Of a stretch of DNA of 64,000 bases, positions 9,028-18,143 are shown piece by piece (positions within the stretch are counted from its first letter, which is position 1; each line of letters starts with the position of its first letter). The position numbers and the translations under genes were made by a program. A model generated the notes under the pieces. That model saw nothing but the letters and a program-made list of their open reading frames with translations, made no database searches and had not been told where the DNA came from. Origin of the DNA: Candidatus Rifleibacteriota bacterium (GTDB taxonomy: Bacteria > Muiribacteriota > Ozemobacteria > Ozemobacterales > Ozemobacteraceae); contig JAHISQ010000165.1 in NCBI GenBank assembly GCA_018818125.1, forward strand, positions 62,001 through 126,000, read 5' to 3'.

Positions 9028-10962
9028 TCACAGTAGATGACCAAATTCCTTTTCAAGGTCATCAAATGCATCTACAAGCAATTTTAGCGACAGTCGACAC
9101 ACGTCACCAATAGTCGGAAACCATTTGCGCATGAGCTTGACCGCCTGCAGTTTGCAGCGTTTCTTATCCTGACATAACGATGGCAGCTCATTAAAATCCA
9201 TTTCGAACTTAACAATAATCATCTGCACAATGTGCATCAAATACAGATTAAAGTATTTGCCAAAAGTTATAATCGAGCTACGCGCCCGCGTCATCTCGGC
9301 GTGAATCTTGTCGAGATCTTCGTCAGGAAATCGTTCAAGAAAATCGTCGATGTCTTTAAATCCTTCTTCTTCGAGGCGGCGCTCAAAAGCATCGACCATA
9401 GCAATGCCCTTCTCGCAATAATCGATGACACCCTCGACCTCTTTGCGTGTATCAACAATGGTTTGCCTGAAATTTCGCCATTCTCTGCGAATCTCATGCG
9501 CGGTTGGAAAATGCAATTTTTGCTCAAATCTGGCAAGAACATCAACTGATCTGGTGCAGTGTTTATCAAGAGCTTCGCGCAATGTCATCAGCTTAGTTCC
9601 TTCGATATGTGCGCCACCTTCTGTTGCATTTATGCAGGTTCCACGATATGTCGCAATATCAGTCACAAATCCCCGTCGAAACATATCAAAAATCTGATTA
9701 GTATAGACAAAATCTTTGTAATTTCCTTTAACCTTTATCAGATCTTTCTCTTTAAGATTAAGATTGGTAACCGAAGGAGCACTTTCAGCATGCGTCTTTT
9801 CGGCACTTTCAAACGCACAATCTTGCCCGACCAGAATTATTGGATCACAACCCAAGGCCTCAAGAACCTTGAATGCCAGATTAGAACAGGATGGCCCTAC
9901 CAACAGAGTTCCCTTCGGCATGTTAATCCAGTCAAAATGGGCAAATGCTCGATATACCATAAAAGTTGGCCCTTGCCAGGCATCGTATGATTCTTTGCGA
10001 ATTACCGGGGTAGCTGCCAACCAGATCTTCTTTTTATAATCTTCTGGCAGTTCACTGAACATGGTTGCCACATGGAGGTTTCGCTCAAGGCTTGCGGCCG
10101 CACTGGGTGTTATACCGTGTTTGAACAGAACCTTGAGCGCCGAATCGGCAGAAATTACAACTGCTTTATCAGAAACACCACATAAGTCTTTTATGTTTTT
10201 ATCTAGAGAAGGTCCAGTCGAAACAATTACGCCGGGCACACCTTTAAAAGCACCGTAAAGATCTTTAACCCCAGGGCTTTTAATTATTGTGGCAAGATTT
10301 TTCATGATGTTCTCAACACCTACCATTGAGTCCTGAGGACAGTTGCCGTAATTAAAAATTATTGAATGTGCCGCTTCACGAAAGCATTTCAGCATGTGCA
10401 GATTATATTCACTATGAATTTTGTCGATAACCGGATGAATAAGAACCTGCAGCGTCTTTAGAAAAAGCTGCAGAGTTATGCCAGCCTGCTTGATCATTTC
10501 GTGCAGAACCGCATACCCGTCTTCTTCGGGAACTCCGATAACCCAGCGTATTTTGTCAGAGTTCAGCAGATCACTCATATCAACATTTTCGAGTGCTGCT
10601 CGAAAAGCCTCTACATCTTTCTCAATCACCACAATAAAAAGGTTCGTATTTTTAAATTCTTCAAGGCAGGCCTTAATGTGATAGCCAAGTCCCAGCCCCA
10701 AAACCAGGATAATTTTTGGGTTAACCAGATTCATTCCCAATACCTGCTGTGTCGCTTCACGCTGCGGATCATACCGGCTGTGAATCTGATAGAGCTTGTC
10801 GTTATGCTTGATCGCCAGCGTCACAGAGCCATTTTTAGCATCGTCAATCAGGTATTCGCACTCTGATCCACGACTCATCTCAAGCGCCTTTTCCAGCACC
10901 GGCATGCGTTTTCTCAGAATTTTCAAGTTTCTAGAATGTATATTGGACTTCATCTTCAGCAT
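9028..10962 (-). CDS. Motility accessory factor (Maf) family flagellin glycosyltransferase, DUF115
   Basis: A 644-aa member of the MAF_flag10/DUF115 family, whose characterised relatives transfer nonulosonic acids (pseudaminic or legionaminic acid) to flagellin Ser/Thr in the cytosol before export. The nucleotide-binding-like segments ILVLGLGLGYHIKACLEE (~residue 84) and GVPGVIVSTGPSLDKNI (~residue 240) and the downstream ILVGQDCAF are typical. It is the last gene of the pseudaminic acid operon, 79 nt after the pseH-like gene, which fits the role of using the CMP-sugar made by that operon. A paralog lies at 26564-28504 beside fliS and fliD. Which flagellin each Maf serves cannot be told from sequence. 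Confidence 0.9.
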   Translation of the reverse strand: MLKMKSNIHSRNLKILRKRMPVLEKALEMSRGSECEYLIDDAKNGSVTLAIKHNDKLYQIHSRYDPQREATQQVLGMNLVNPKIILVLGLGLGYHIKACLEEFKNTNLFIVVIEKDVEAFRAALENVDMSDLLNSDKIRWVIGVPEEDGYAVLHEMIKQAGITLQLFLKTLQVLIHPVIDKIHSEYNLHMLKCFREAAHSIIFNYGNCPQDSMVGVENIMKNLATIIKSPGVKDLYGAFKGVPGVIVSTGPSLDKNIKDLCGVSDKAVVISADSALKVLFKHGITPSAAASLERNLHVATMFSELPEDYKKKIWLAATPVIRKESYDAWQGPTFMVYRAFAHFDWINMPKGTLLVGPSCSNLAFKVLEALGCDPIILVGQDCAFESAEKTHAESAPSVTNLNLKEKDLIKVKGNYKDFVYTNQIFDMFRRGFVTDIATYRGTCINATEGGAHIEGTKLMTLREALDKHCTRSVDVLARFEQKLHFPTAHEIRREWRNFRQTIVDTRKEVEGVIDYCEKGIAMVDAFERRLEEEGFKDIDDFLERFPDEDLDKIHAEMTRARSSIITFGKYFNLYLMHIVQMIIVKFEMDFNELPSLCQDKKRCKLQAVKLMRKWFPTIGDVCRLSLKLLVDAFDDLEKEFGHLL

Positions 10963-11041
10963 TAATCCTTATTTAATTATATGTTTCATCATATATCAAT
11001 ATCTGGCCAGGGTAAAGACCAGCCCTGACACAAACTGTCCT

Positions 11042-11833
11042 TTATCTACAGTTTTGCAGATAGCTGAGGGAAGCGGCAATCTGAGCCACTGCTGTTTGCA
11101 GATTGTGAAACTCAATCGGCAGTTTAAGCTCACCCGGAAAGCGAATAGCAAGATCAAGTATCGCATTCTCGCAAAAATTTATATGAAAAAGCATGCTCGC
11201 ATCAAAATCGACAACGCTGGTAGCGCTGCCTAAAAACACCTTTACCATAGCCGAAGCATCGCCAGGCAGTGCCAGGCCAGTCGTAGAAAGCAGCTTTTCG
11301 ATATCTTCAAGCCAGGATGCCTCAGAAAAAAACTGTATCAGAAGCGGCTGTGCACTCACCGCCAATGGCATAACCCAGCATAGCAGAGCAATATCGTTGT
11401 TTTTACCTCCACCAGACTGAAAAAAGCCACTTCGCGCAAAAATTTTCTGCGATGGCAGGTTGTCACACATAGTCTCAGCCACCAGAAGAATTGCACGACG
11501 GCGGACTTCTTCGTCATTACAGGCCAGGCGAAGAATGCTGCTGCCATAGCCTTGCCCAGACTTATCTGGCGCTGCTGCCAGCGAAATCCGGTAACAGCCT
11601 GGCATTTCTGCAGGGTCAAAGCGAATCTGCGCAACCGCCGCGCCTTCATCTTCGAGCATAAAACCGCAACGGGTGCAATCATTCAAAAAGTCATTAAACC
11701 AGCGTTCATGCTCGTCAAAAGAAAAAGCTCTCTGGGCAAAACACCAGCGCATTGTAGCAGGATTAATGCGCCAGTCATAAATAAGACGACAATCAGACTC
11801 TCGCCAGCGACGCAGCTTTAGATCATTTCCCAT
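11042..11833 (-). CDS. PseH-like GNAT N-acetyltransferase with C-terminal extension
   Basis: Probable UDP-4-amino-sugar N-acetyltransferase, the third step of the pseudaminic acid pathway. Residues 1-155 are a GNAT domain: LRRWRESDCRLIYDWRIN at the start as in PseH, and the acetyl-CoA loop SGQGYGS (~residues 91-97). Residues ~160-263 form an extra ~105-aa region that I do not recognise; it is helical-looking and includes FLGSATSVVDFD. Most PseH proteins stop after the GNAT domain. The start overlaps the end of pseI by 16 nt. The operon is otherwise complete and lacks another acetyltransferase, which supports the PseH role. Confidence 0.8.
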   Translation of the reverse strand: MGNDLKLRRWRESDCRLIYDWRINPATMRWCFAQRAFSFDEHERWFNDFLNDCTRCGFMLEDEGAAVAQIRFDPAEMPGCYRISLAAAPDKSGQGYGSSILRLACNDEEVRRRAILLVAETMCDNLPSQKIFARSGFFQSGGGKNNDIALLCWVMPLAVSAQPLLIQFFSEASWLEDIEKLLSTTGLALPGDASAMVKVFLGSATSVVDFDASMLFHINFCENAILDLAIRFPGELKLPIEFHNLQTAVAQIAASLSYLQNCR

Positions 11834-12897
11834 GTGAGTATGTCATCCTCTTCGATATCACGACGTGCGACGCGGCCAATTACGATTTCCATGTGCCGCA
11901 CCGGAATCCCAAACCCAGGACGTTTGACAGCAAGCATTGACTCGGTAATCACTGTGCCGGCAGAAATATCTACAGCCGCTACCAGACTGCGGCGGGCAAT
12001 TCGATAAAGTTCGTTTTCGGCTTCTGTATGCTGTTTTAAGGGCGATCCCAGAATTTTTTCGGTTTGTCGTATCGCTTCGATCATTGCCTTGAGCTCAGCC
12101 GGTTCCAGCGAAAACGGGTGATCTGGCCCTTCCTGCTGACGCGACAGCGTAAAATGTTTTTCGATAATACAGGCTCCACGCGCCACTGCAGCGACATCAG
12201 TCACATGCCCCATAGTATGGTCTGAAAAGCCAACTGGCAGAGCAAACGCCTGACGCATGGTATCCATAGCCCGCAGATTTATATCTTCAAACTTCGGCGG
12301 ATAAGCAATAGCGCAGTGCAGCAGGGCAACATCACTGTTTCCACCGGCTTTAATTGCGGCCAGCGCGACCTCAATATCTTCAAGATTCGCCATACCAGTC
12401 GATAAAATTATAGGGAGACCAGTTGCCGATATTTTTTTGAGCAACGGCAGATGGGTAATTTCGAAACTGGCAACCTTGTAAGCCTCTACGCCTACGGCCT
12501 CCAGTTCGTCTACCGCAGCCAGATCGAAAGGCGTCGACAGAAATATTATGCCTTTTTCACGGCAATACTGCATTAAATCAGGCATCCAGTGCCGCGGGAT
12601 TTCTATGCGTTTAATCAGATCCCACAAAGTCTCGCCTTCTTTGACCAGCTCCTTATTCTTGAGATAACTCGCCATTGGCGTTTTCCTGGAATATATCGCT
12701 TCGGCCGAAAAAACTTGAAATTTTACCGCATCGGCACCTGCTTCGAATGCCACATCTATAAGTTTTCTGGCACTATCAAAGTCGCAATTATGGTTACTAC
12801 CAGCCTCTGCTATGATAAAACATGGCTGATCATGCCCGATCTTACAATGACCAATTTTCAAAGCTTTTTCTCCAGTCTGATTCAAGCAATTCGACAT
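11818..12897 (-). CDS. pseI: Pseudaminic acid synthase
   Basis: Condenses 2,4-diacetamido-2,4,6-trideoxy-L-altrose with phosphoenolpyruvate to give pseudaminic acid. At 359 aa it holds the NeuB-type TIM barrel (IAEAGSNHNCDFDSARKLIDVA, DAVKFQ, LSTPFD, ILSTGMA, GFSDHTMG) and a C-terminal SAF-like antifreeze domain (RRSLVAAVDISAGTVI). From the ATG at 12897 it overlaps pseG by 56 nt. A TTG at 12861, with GGAG 8 nt upstream, would start the protein at LKIGHCKIG and reduce the overlap to 20 nt; it is a credible alternative. The PseI rather than NeuB or LegI assignment rests mainly on the neighbouring pseB, pseC and pseG. Confidence 0.93.
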   Translation of the reverse strand: MSNCLNQTGEKALKIGHCKIGHDQPCFIIAEAGSNHNCDFDSARKLIDVAFEAGADAVKFQVFSAEAIYSRKTPMASYLKNKELVKEGETLWDLIKRIEIPRHWMPDLMQYCREKGIIFLSTPFDLAAVDELEAVGVEAYKVASFEITHLPLLKKISATGLPIILSTGMANLEDIEVALAAIKAGGNSDVALLHCAIAYPPKFEDINLRAMDTMRQAFALPVGFSDHTMGHVTDVAAVARGACIIEKHFTLSRQQEGPDHPFSLEPAELKAMIEAIRQTEKILGSPLKQHTEAENELYRIARRSLVAAVDISAGTVITESMLAVKRPGFGIPVRHMEIVIGRVARRDIEEDDILTWEMI

Positions 12898-14140
12898 CCT
12901 GCCAGGTCAGATTATCGAGCACATCTGCGCAGCGACTGGCCCCGGCTCCATCGATCAATGCGCGCTGTTTCATCATCATTTCGTGCCATGGCTCAGGTTC
13001 ATTACGAAACTCTTGCAAAATCCTGCCGATAAGTTCAGCATCTGTCACATTCTCTTTATCTATAAGCAAACTGGTTTTATCGCGTCTGATCAGTTCACTG
13101 ACGCTGAAGCTTTCCTGCTGACGACGACGAGCCTCAATTGCCGGAGTAAAACCATTTTTAAACGATCTGATCTCTGATTCAACAAAATCAGACTTCAGCC
13201 CCTGATTTATTTGCTCTGCCAGATCGATCAAAAAACTGGTTGCCTGCTCCTTGATTACTACCGAAGTCTGCTTCTGATTGTCAACCCAGACCATGCAAAG
13301 GCTGGGAATGCCCAGGCAGTAAACCTCCCACAGCGTCGTGCCGCCGCCGGTTATGGCAAAAGCGCTACTGGCAAGCAATTTTGGAAATTTTTCACTGTCG
13401 ATATTCAAAAACCGCCGGCATGAATCACGGTTTATCCAGTCGTCAATCTCGTCCCGCGGGCAATTGGCCGAAACCGATACGCAGATCCGGTTTTCAATAT
13501 TGTCTGGAATTGCCTCCAGAACTCTCATCAAAGGCTTAACCACGTCGCCGCCACCCATGGTCACCATAATTATACCATCGCTGTTATATGGACGGTCACG
13601 CAAAGCCACTATTTCAGGGCGAATAAGTGTGTATTTTTCACCGCACAGAATATTGGGAATCTTCTGACGCTTATAGGGTTCACTCGAAAACAGCGGATTT
13701 GGGTTGAGCACAACCTGAGCGGGAGTGTCACGATTGGCCAGATCATCGATCACCAACACAGACCGTCGTTCATAGAAGCGCTGCAGTAATACAAAGTCTT
13801 CACGCGCATAAAAATAGGTGTCAATTATCAGACAATCAACATCAAGCCTGAACTGGTTTGCAATTAATGCAAACAACTCACCGACGTCGGCAGAACTCGT
13901 CTGATGTGGTCCAAATTCAATAAGGTTAATAGCTCCGTTAACCCGGTCGCTTTTTATATTGAGCAATTCCCGGGGTAAGCCACTGCCAATAAAAAAGACA
14001 ACCCAGTTTCGCCTGATCAACTCCATCGCCAGAGTGCGACATCGCATAAAATGCCCCATGCCCATGCCTGGGCTGGCATCAACCCTGAACAAAGCAGTTT
14101 TTGCGGGCAGCAGACCTCTGCGATTAAATCCTATCGGCAT
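12842..14140 (-). CDS. pseG: UDP-2,4-diacetamido-2,4,6-trideoxy-beta-L-altropyranose hydrolase, long form
   Basis: Removes UDP from the diacetamido sugar, the fourth step towards pseudaminic acid. The N terminus FRVDASPGMGMGHFMRCRTLAMEL carries the GxGHxxR motif that holds the catalytic His, and the C-half has the GT-B-like diphosphate site AITGGGTTLWEVYCLGIPSL. The length of 432 aa exceeds the ~270-340 usual for PseG. The last ~80 residues (ENVTDAELIGRILQEF onward) resemble the helical tail present in some PseG proteins and contain GAGASRCADVL. It lies 6 nt from pseF. Confidence 0.9.
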   Translation of the reverse strand: MPIGFNRRGLLPAKTALFRVDASPGMGMGHFMRCRTLAMELIRRNWVVFFIGSGLPRELLNIKSDRVNGAINLIEFGPHQTSSADVGELFALIANQFRLDVDCLIIDTYFYAREDFVLLQRFYERRSVLVIDDLANRDTPAQVVLNPNPLFSSEPYKRQKIPNILCGEKYTLIRPEIVALRDRPYNSDGIIMVTMGGGDVVKPLMRVLEAIPDNIENRICVSVSANCPRDEIDDWINRDSCRRFLNIDSEKFPKLLASSAFAITGGGTTLWEVYCLGIPSLCMVWVDNQKQTSVVIKEQATSFLIDLAEQINQGLKSDFVESEIRSFKNGFTPAIEARRRQQESFSVSELIRRDKTSLLIDKENVTDAELIGRILQEFRNEPEPWHEMMMKQRALIDGAGASRCADVLDNLTWQDVELLESDWRKSFENWSL

Positions 14141-14146
14141 TTATTG

Positions 14147-14905
14147 CTATCTGCTTTTTAAAAAGCCGGGCGGCAGATCAAAAGGCACACCAGCTGAATT
14201 GATTGCCAGTATTTCGGGGTGGCCGTTCAGAAACGCAAGCACCTGATACATCGAACAAAGTGGGTTCTGGCGGACACACAGCTCAAAAATCTTTTGCAGC
14301 GCCTGATAATCTTCCTGTTTATCGAGAGTCAATCTTATTTCAGGCATATTGAGTCCATAGGAAAGTCCATATGTTTTGAATTCATCTGGAATCATGCGAA
14401 TATAAGAGGTAACATGCTCACGATGTTGGTCTAAAACAGCTATCGCGTCTACACGTCGCAAAACATCGGCATTTACAACTTCCACATCGTAACCCTTTGG
14501 GAAATTCGGCGGCCCAACATTGGATGTATAATCATTCCCCATAGCCTCGTGCAAGGCCAGCACCGCATCAATCATTGCAGGATCAACCAGGGGACAGTCG
14601 GCAGTTATCCGAACAAGAGTCTGGCAAGGATAAGTATCAATCGCCTTAATGTAACGAGAAAGCACGTCATCAGAGCTACCTCGCACACAGAGAACATCGT
14701 TCGCATTACACCACTGTTCAAGCTGATCATCAGCGGGTAAATCCGGCACGGCAAGAACAACCCGTTCAACACTTAAAGCGGCACGGCAGCGATTAATCAC
14801 GTGATCTATAACTGGTCTGCCAGCTAGATCCATTAAGGTCTTGCCCGGCAAACGTGAAGAACCCATGCGGGCCTGAATTACAATCTGATTCTTAACTGTT
14901 TTCAT
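14147..14905 (-). CDS. pseF: Acylneuraminate/pseudaminate cytidylyltransferase-like protein (SpsF/PseF type)
   Basis: Likely activates pseudaminic acid as the CMP-sugar. The 252-aa protein begins with the nucleotidyltransferase signature IVIQARMGSSRLPGKTLMDL and has RITADCPLVDP for metal and nucleotide binding. It resembles the SpsF-type branch of cytidylyltransferases, which replaces canonical PseF in several bacteria. Its place between pseC and pseG, with a 4-nt start/stop overlap with pseC, makes the PseF role the simplest reading. Substrate is inferred from context only. Confidence 0.82.
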   Translation of the reverse strand: MKTVKNQIVIQARMGSSRLPGKTLMDLAGRPVIDHVINRCRAALSVERVVLAVPDLPADDQLEQWCNANDVLCVRGSSDDVLSRYIKAIDTYPCQTLVRITADCPLVDPAMIDAVLALHEAMGNDYTSNVGPPNFPKGYDVEVVNADVLRRVDAIAVLDQHREHVTSYIRMIPDEFKTYGLSYGLNMPEIRLTLDKQEDYQALQKIFELCVRQNPLCSMYQVLAFLNGHPEILAINSAGVPFDLPPGFLKSR

Positions 14906-16104
14906 GTCAAAGTCACCTCAATAACTGAACATACTCTGGCAACATCGGCGTCGCTCATCTGCGGAAAACAGGGCAATGACAATGCTCTACGGTAATAAGC
15001 GATAGATTCCGGAAATTCATTGATATCTGCCATGGCAGCATAATATGGCATAAGCGGAATCGGTATGTAATGCACCTGAGTACCTATTCCGGCATGCTTG
15101 AGATGATTCATCAACAGAGCCCGGGTTTTACCCACCGATGCGAAGTCGATCAGAACAATTGCAAGATGGTAAGCATGCCCGACACTCTCAGCCACATCAG
15201 GAAAACTAACATGCGGATGCCTGTTCAGACGGGCATGGTAAGCTGCCATAATTTCTCGGCGGCGCACGATACCTGCGGCAAGCCGGTGCAATTGCGATTC
15301 GCCAAGCGCGGCCTGAATATCGGTCATTCTGTAGTTATAACCCAGCTGCTGCATCTCATAATACCAAGGGTTCGGCGAACCATCATCAGCAAAAGCCTCT
15401 GTCTGATTTACAAATTCAGCGGACTCGCGAGTTATGCCATGACTGCGCAGTTGTCGAAGTTTATGAGCGAGCTGGTCACTTTGTGTCAGGACCATGCCCC
15501 CCTCACCAGTCGTGATGTGCTTTACCGGATGAAAGCTGAAAACCGTCATATCAGGATCCGGACACTCTCCGACTTTCCAGCGTATGCCCTGATTGTCTTC
15601 CCAGGTCGCGCCAATTGAATGACAGGCATCTTGAATCCAGATAAAGCCAAATTCCTGTTTAAGCTGCGAAAAAGCCTGCATATCGCAGGGGTGACCGGCC
15701 AGATCAACAGTTACCACAGCTCGAACAGGTTTTTTGTTCGCCACTGCCTGTTCAAGCACTTTTCGGCAGGCAAGCGGCGACATGGTCAGAGTTGTAGGAT
15801 CAATATCGGCAAACAGAATATTGGCACCCACATATCTTGCACAATTAGCGCTGGCAACAAAAGTTATCGGTGGCACCACCACAGAGTCGCCCGCCTGCAG
15901 ACCTGCTGCCATACATGCCAGATGCAATGCGGCCGTACCATTACTGCAGGCTATGGCATGACTTGCGCCAGCTTCCAGGCAGACTGCTTTTTCGAAGCTC
16001 TCGATAGCCGGGCCCTGAGTCAGATAATCAGACTTTAAAACCCCAACAACAGCTTCGATGTCCTCTGCAGTAATCTCCTGCCGACCATAGGGAATGAAAT
16101 TCAT
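14902..16104 (-). CDS. pseC: UDP-4-amino-4,6-dideoxy-N-acetyl-beta-L-altrosamine transaminase
   Basis: A DegT/DnrJ/EryC1-family PLP aminotransferase of 400 aa, the second step of pseudaminic acid synthesis. N-terminal IPYGRQEITAEDIEAVV, the PLP-binding SNGTAALHLA and WIQDACHSIGA, and the Schiff-base lysine in SFHPVKHITTGEGG are all seen. Start and stop codons overlap pseB by 4 nt and pseF by 4 nt, so translation is coupled. The assignment over other DegT enzymes rests on the flanking pseB and pseG. Confidence 0.94.
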   Translation of the reverse strand: MNFIPYGRQEITAEDIEAVVGVLKSDYLTQGPAIESFEKAVCLEAGASHAIACSNGTAALHLACMAAGLQAGDSVVVPPITFVASANCARYVGANILFADIDPTTLTMSPLACRKVLEQAVANKKPVRAVVTVDLAGHPCDMQAFSQLKQEFGFIWIQDACHSIGATWEDNQGIRWKVGECPDPDMTVFSFHPVKHITTGEGGMVLTQSDQLAHKLRQLRSHGITRESAEFVNQTEAFADDGSPNPWYYEMQQLGYNYRMTDIQAALGESQLHRLAAGIVRRREIMAAYHARLNRHPHVSFPDVAESVGHAYHLAIVLIDFASVGKTRALLMNHLKHAGIGTQVHYIPIPLMPYYAAMADINEFPESIAYYRRALSLPCFPQMSDADVARVCSVIEVTLT

Positions 16105-17081
16105 TCAACGACACCTTTCTGCAACAACAGCTCTTTAAGTCCCGTGATATCGAGCCATTGAGTATTGGTATCACTTGAGTATTCAAAACCCTCAGGCACC
16201 GCAACAGCTCCTTCTGGCAAAACAACTTTCCAGAAAGGGAAATCAGGCATCTTGATATAACGATCATTCAATTCGTAAAGATTGCGCGAATCATCGCGGG
16301 AAATCATCAACTCGTGCAGTTTCTCTCCCGGGCGAACGCCAATGACCCGATAACGACAGCCGGGCGCTATTGCCTGTGCAAGGTCGGTAAGTCGCATGCT
16401 GGGTATTTTGGGGATGTACAACTCACCGCCGGTCATAATATTGAAAGAATCAACTACGAATTTGACCGCCTGCGGCAAAGTTATCCAGAATCTGGTCATG
16501 CGTTCGTCTGTTATTGGCAACTCTCCTGCCTCAGCAAGTTTCTGGAACAGCGGCACAACACTGCCGCGACTTCCTATTACATTTCCGTAACGCACAACGG
16601 CAAATCTGGTTACCAACTTACCGGAATAGGCATTGGCAGCAATAAAAAGCTTGTCAGAACACAATTTAGTCGCGCCGTAAAGGTTAACCGGGTTGCAAGC
16701 TTTATCGGTGCTCAAAGCAACTACTTTTTTAACACCGGCTTCAAGAGAGGCGTTGATAAGGTTCTGGGCTCCCATTATATTAGTCTGCACCGCCTCAAAC
16801 GGGTTGTATTCGGATGCTGGCACCTGTTTAATGGCAGCTGCATGAATAACCAGATCAACTCCGGCGAGTGCCCGATAAAGCCGTTTTTCATCACGAACAT
16901 CACCGAGAAAAAATCTTAACCGGTTTGAGGTAAAAGTCTGTGACATCTGATACTGCTTGAACTCGTCACGCGAGTAAACAATAACCTTGTGCGGCTCAAA
17001 TTCCTCAAAGGCTCTCTTTACAAAAGCCTTGCCAAAAGAACCGGTTCCACCGGTAATCAGAATAGTTTTGCCATTAAGCAT
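16101..17081 (-). CDS. pseB: UDP-N-acetylglucosamine 4,6-dehydratase (inverting)
   Basis: First committed step of pseudaminic acid: dehydration and C5 inversion of UDP-GlcNAc. The 326-aa extended SDR protein has the Rossmann motif TGGTGSFGKAF, the family-typical VIVYSRDEFKQYQM, and the catalytic Lys in STDKACNPVNLYGATKL, where the usual SDR Tyr is shifted as in PseB. The inverting subtype marks the product as pseudaminic rather than legionaminic acid. There is a 45-nt gap to the upstream nucleotidyltransferase. Confidence 0.95.
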   Translation of the reverse strand: MLNGKTILITGGTGSFGKAFVKRAFEEFEPHKVIVYSRDEFKQYQMSQTFTSNRLRFFLGDVRDEKRLYRALAGVDLVIHAAAIKQVPASEYNPFEAVQTNIMGAQNLINASLEAGVKKVVALSTDKACNPVNLYGATKLCSDKLFIAANAYSGKLVTRFAVVRYGNVIGSRGSVVPLFQKLAEAGELPITDERMTRFWITLPQAVKFVVDSFNIMTGGELYIPKIPSMRLTDLAQAIAPGCRYRVIGVRPGEKLHELMISRDDSRNLYELNDRYIKMPDFPFWKVVLPEGAVAVPEGFEYSSDTNTQWLDITGLKELLLQKGVVE

Positions 17082-17126
17082 GCTTCACCTCCCCAGTTTT
17101 TACAGACCGCTCTCAATTGCGCAAGT

Positions 17127-18143
17127 TTACTGGTTAAGTAAGGTCCTTGCACTCAGATCTATGATGCTGTTATCACCAATATTCATACGCTGAAACTGCC
17201 CGGTCAATTCTACCGAATCTCCGATCAACGAGCTCTCAAGAACGGTGTTATGCAAAGATGAATTCGGGTTAATTACCGAGTCACGAATAATCGAATCGAA
17301 AATTTTGCAGTTCTTGGCAACCGACACATAAGGTCCGACCACGCTGTGACGGACCTCAGCACTCGGGTGAATTGAGACTGGCGGTATGATTACACAGCCT
17401 TCGATACACACATGATTACCGGTTGCCCGCTCCAGTAAAAACCGATTTGTCTGCAACAACGTCTCGGGCTTACCGCAGTCAAGCCATTCCTCAATTTCAG
17501 GTGCGCCAAGCAGTTTGCCGTCTTTTATCATCAATTTAAATACTTCGGGCAGATAGAACTCGCCTTTGACCCGCAAGTCCTGCTTAATGGCAAGGGCAAT
17601 GTAATCCATAAAACTGCGGCCGTCTTTGAGATAATAAAGGCCGACTTGAGCCAGCTTGCTGATCGGCACATCAGGTTTTTCAACCATATCTACTATAATG
17701 TTGTCGCGCATTACGTTAACGCCAAAGCGCTGATAATCTTCAACTTCTTTTGAGTAAATAAGCCCGTCGAGTCCATCACAAAGTTTGGAAATACGTGTTA
17801 GATCGGTCACAAACAGGGTGTCATTAAAAACCACCAGCACATCATCACCCTGTTGAATGCGCGGCGAAGCCAGCGAAATGGCATGAGCCGGCCCCATAAG
17901 CTCTGATTGATGAATGTAAACCGCCCTTAGAGCAGGATAATGCTTTTCAATGTAGCGCTGAATAATTTCGCCGTTTTCATCGGTAATGATAATGTATTCG
18001 TCAATATTTTTAAGTTTTTTAAGACCATCAATAACGTGTTGCAAAACGGTCTTGCCAGCAACGCGCACCAGCGATTTAGGCTTGGTGAAGGTATGAGGTC
18101 GAAGCCTGGTTCCTTTTCCGGCTACCGGCAAGATAATTTTCAT
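17127..18143 (-). CDS. Sugar-1-phosphate nucleotidyltransferase with C-terminal left-handed beta-helix
   Basis: A 338-aa RmlA/GlmU-like enzyme that makes an NDP-sugar. The N-terminal signature PVAGKGTRLRPHTFTKPKSLV is intact; VVFNDTLF and MVEKPD are further active-site motifs. Residues ~245-330 hold hexapeptide-like turns (CVIIPPVSIHPSAEVRHSVVGPYV), suggesting a beta-helix. The start overlaps the ugd stop by 4 nt. It may supply UDP- or dTDP-glucose to Ugd or another glycan arm; the base used is not evident. Confidence 0.87.
   Translation of the reverse strand: MKIILPVAGKGTRLRPHTFTKPKSLVRVAGKTVLQHVIDGLKKLKNIDEYIIITDENGEIIQRYIEKHYPALRAVYIHQSELMGPAHAISLASPRIQQGDDVLVVFNDTLFVTDLTRISKLCDGLDGLIYSKEVEDYQRFGVNVMRDNIIVDMVEKPDVPISKLAQVGLYYLKDGRSFMDYIALAIKQDLRVKGEFYLPEVFKLMIKDGKLLGAPEIEEWLDCGKPETLLQTNRFLLERATGNHVCIEGCVIIPPVSIHPSAEVRHSVVGPYVSVAKNCKIFDSIIRDSVINPNSSLHNTVLESSLIGDSVELTGQFQRMNIGDNSIIDLSARTLLNQ

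Noticed and set aside
11818..12897. Legionaminic or sialic acid pathway instead of pseudaminic
   Set aside because: The inverting PseB-type dehydratase plus PseC and PseG neighbours fit pseudaminic acid; no LegB/LegG-type epimerase is present.
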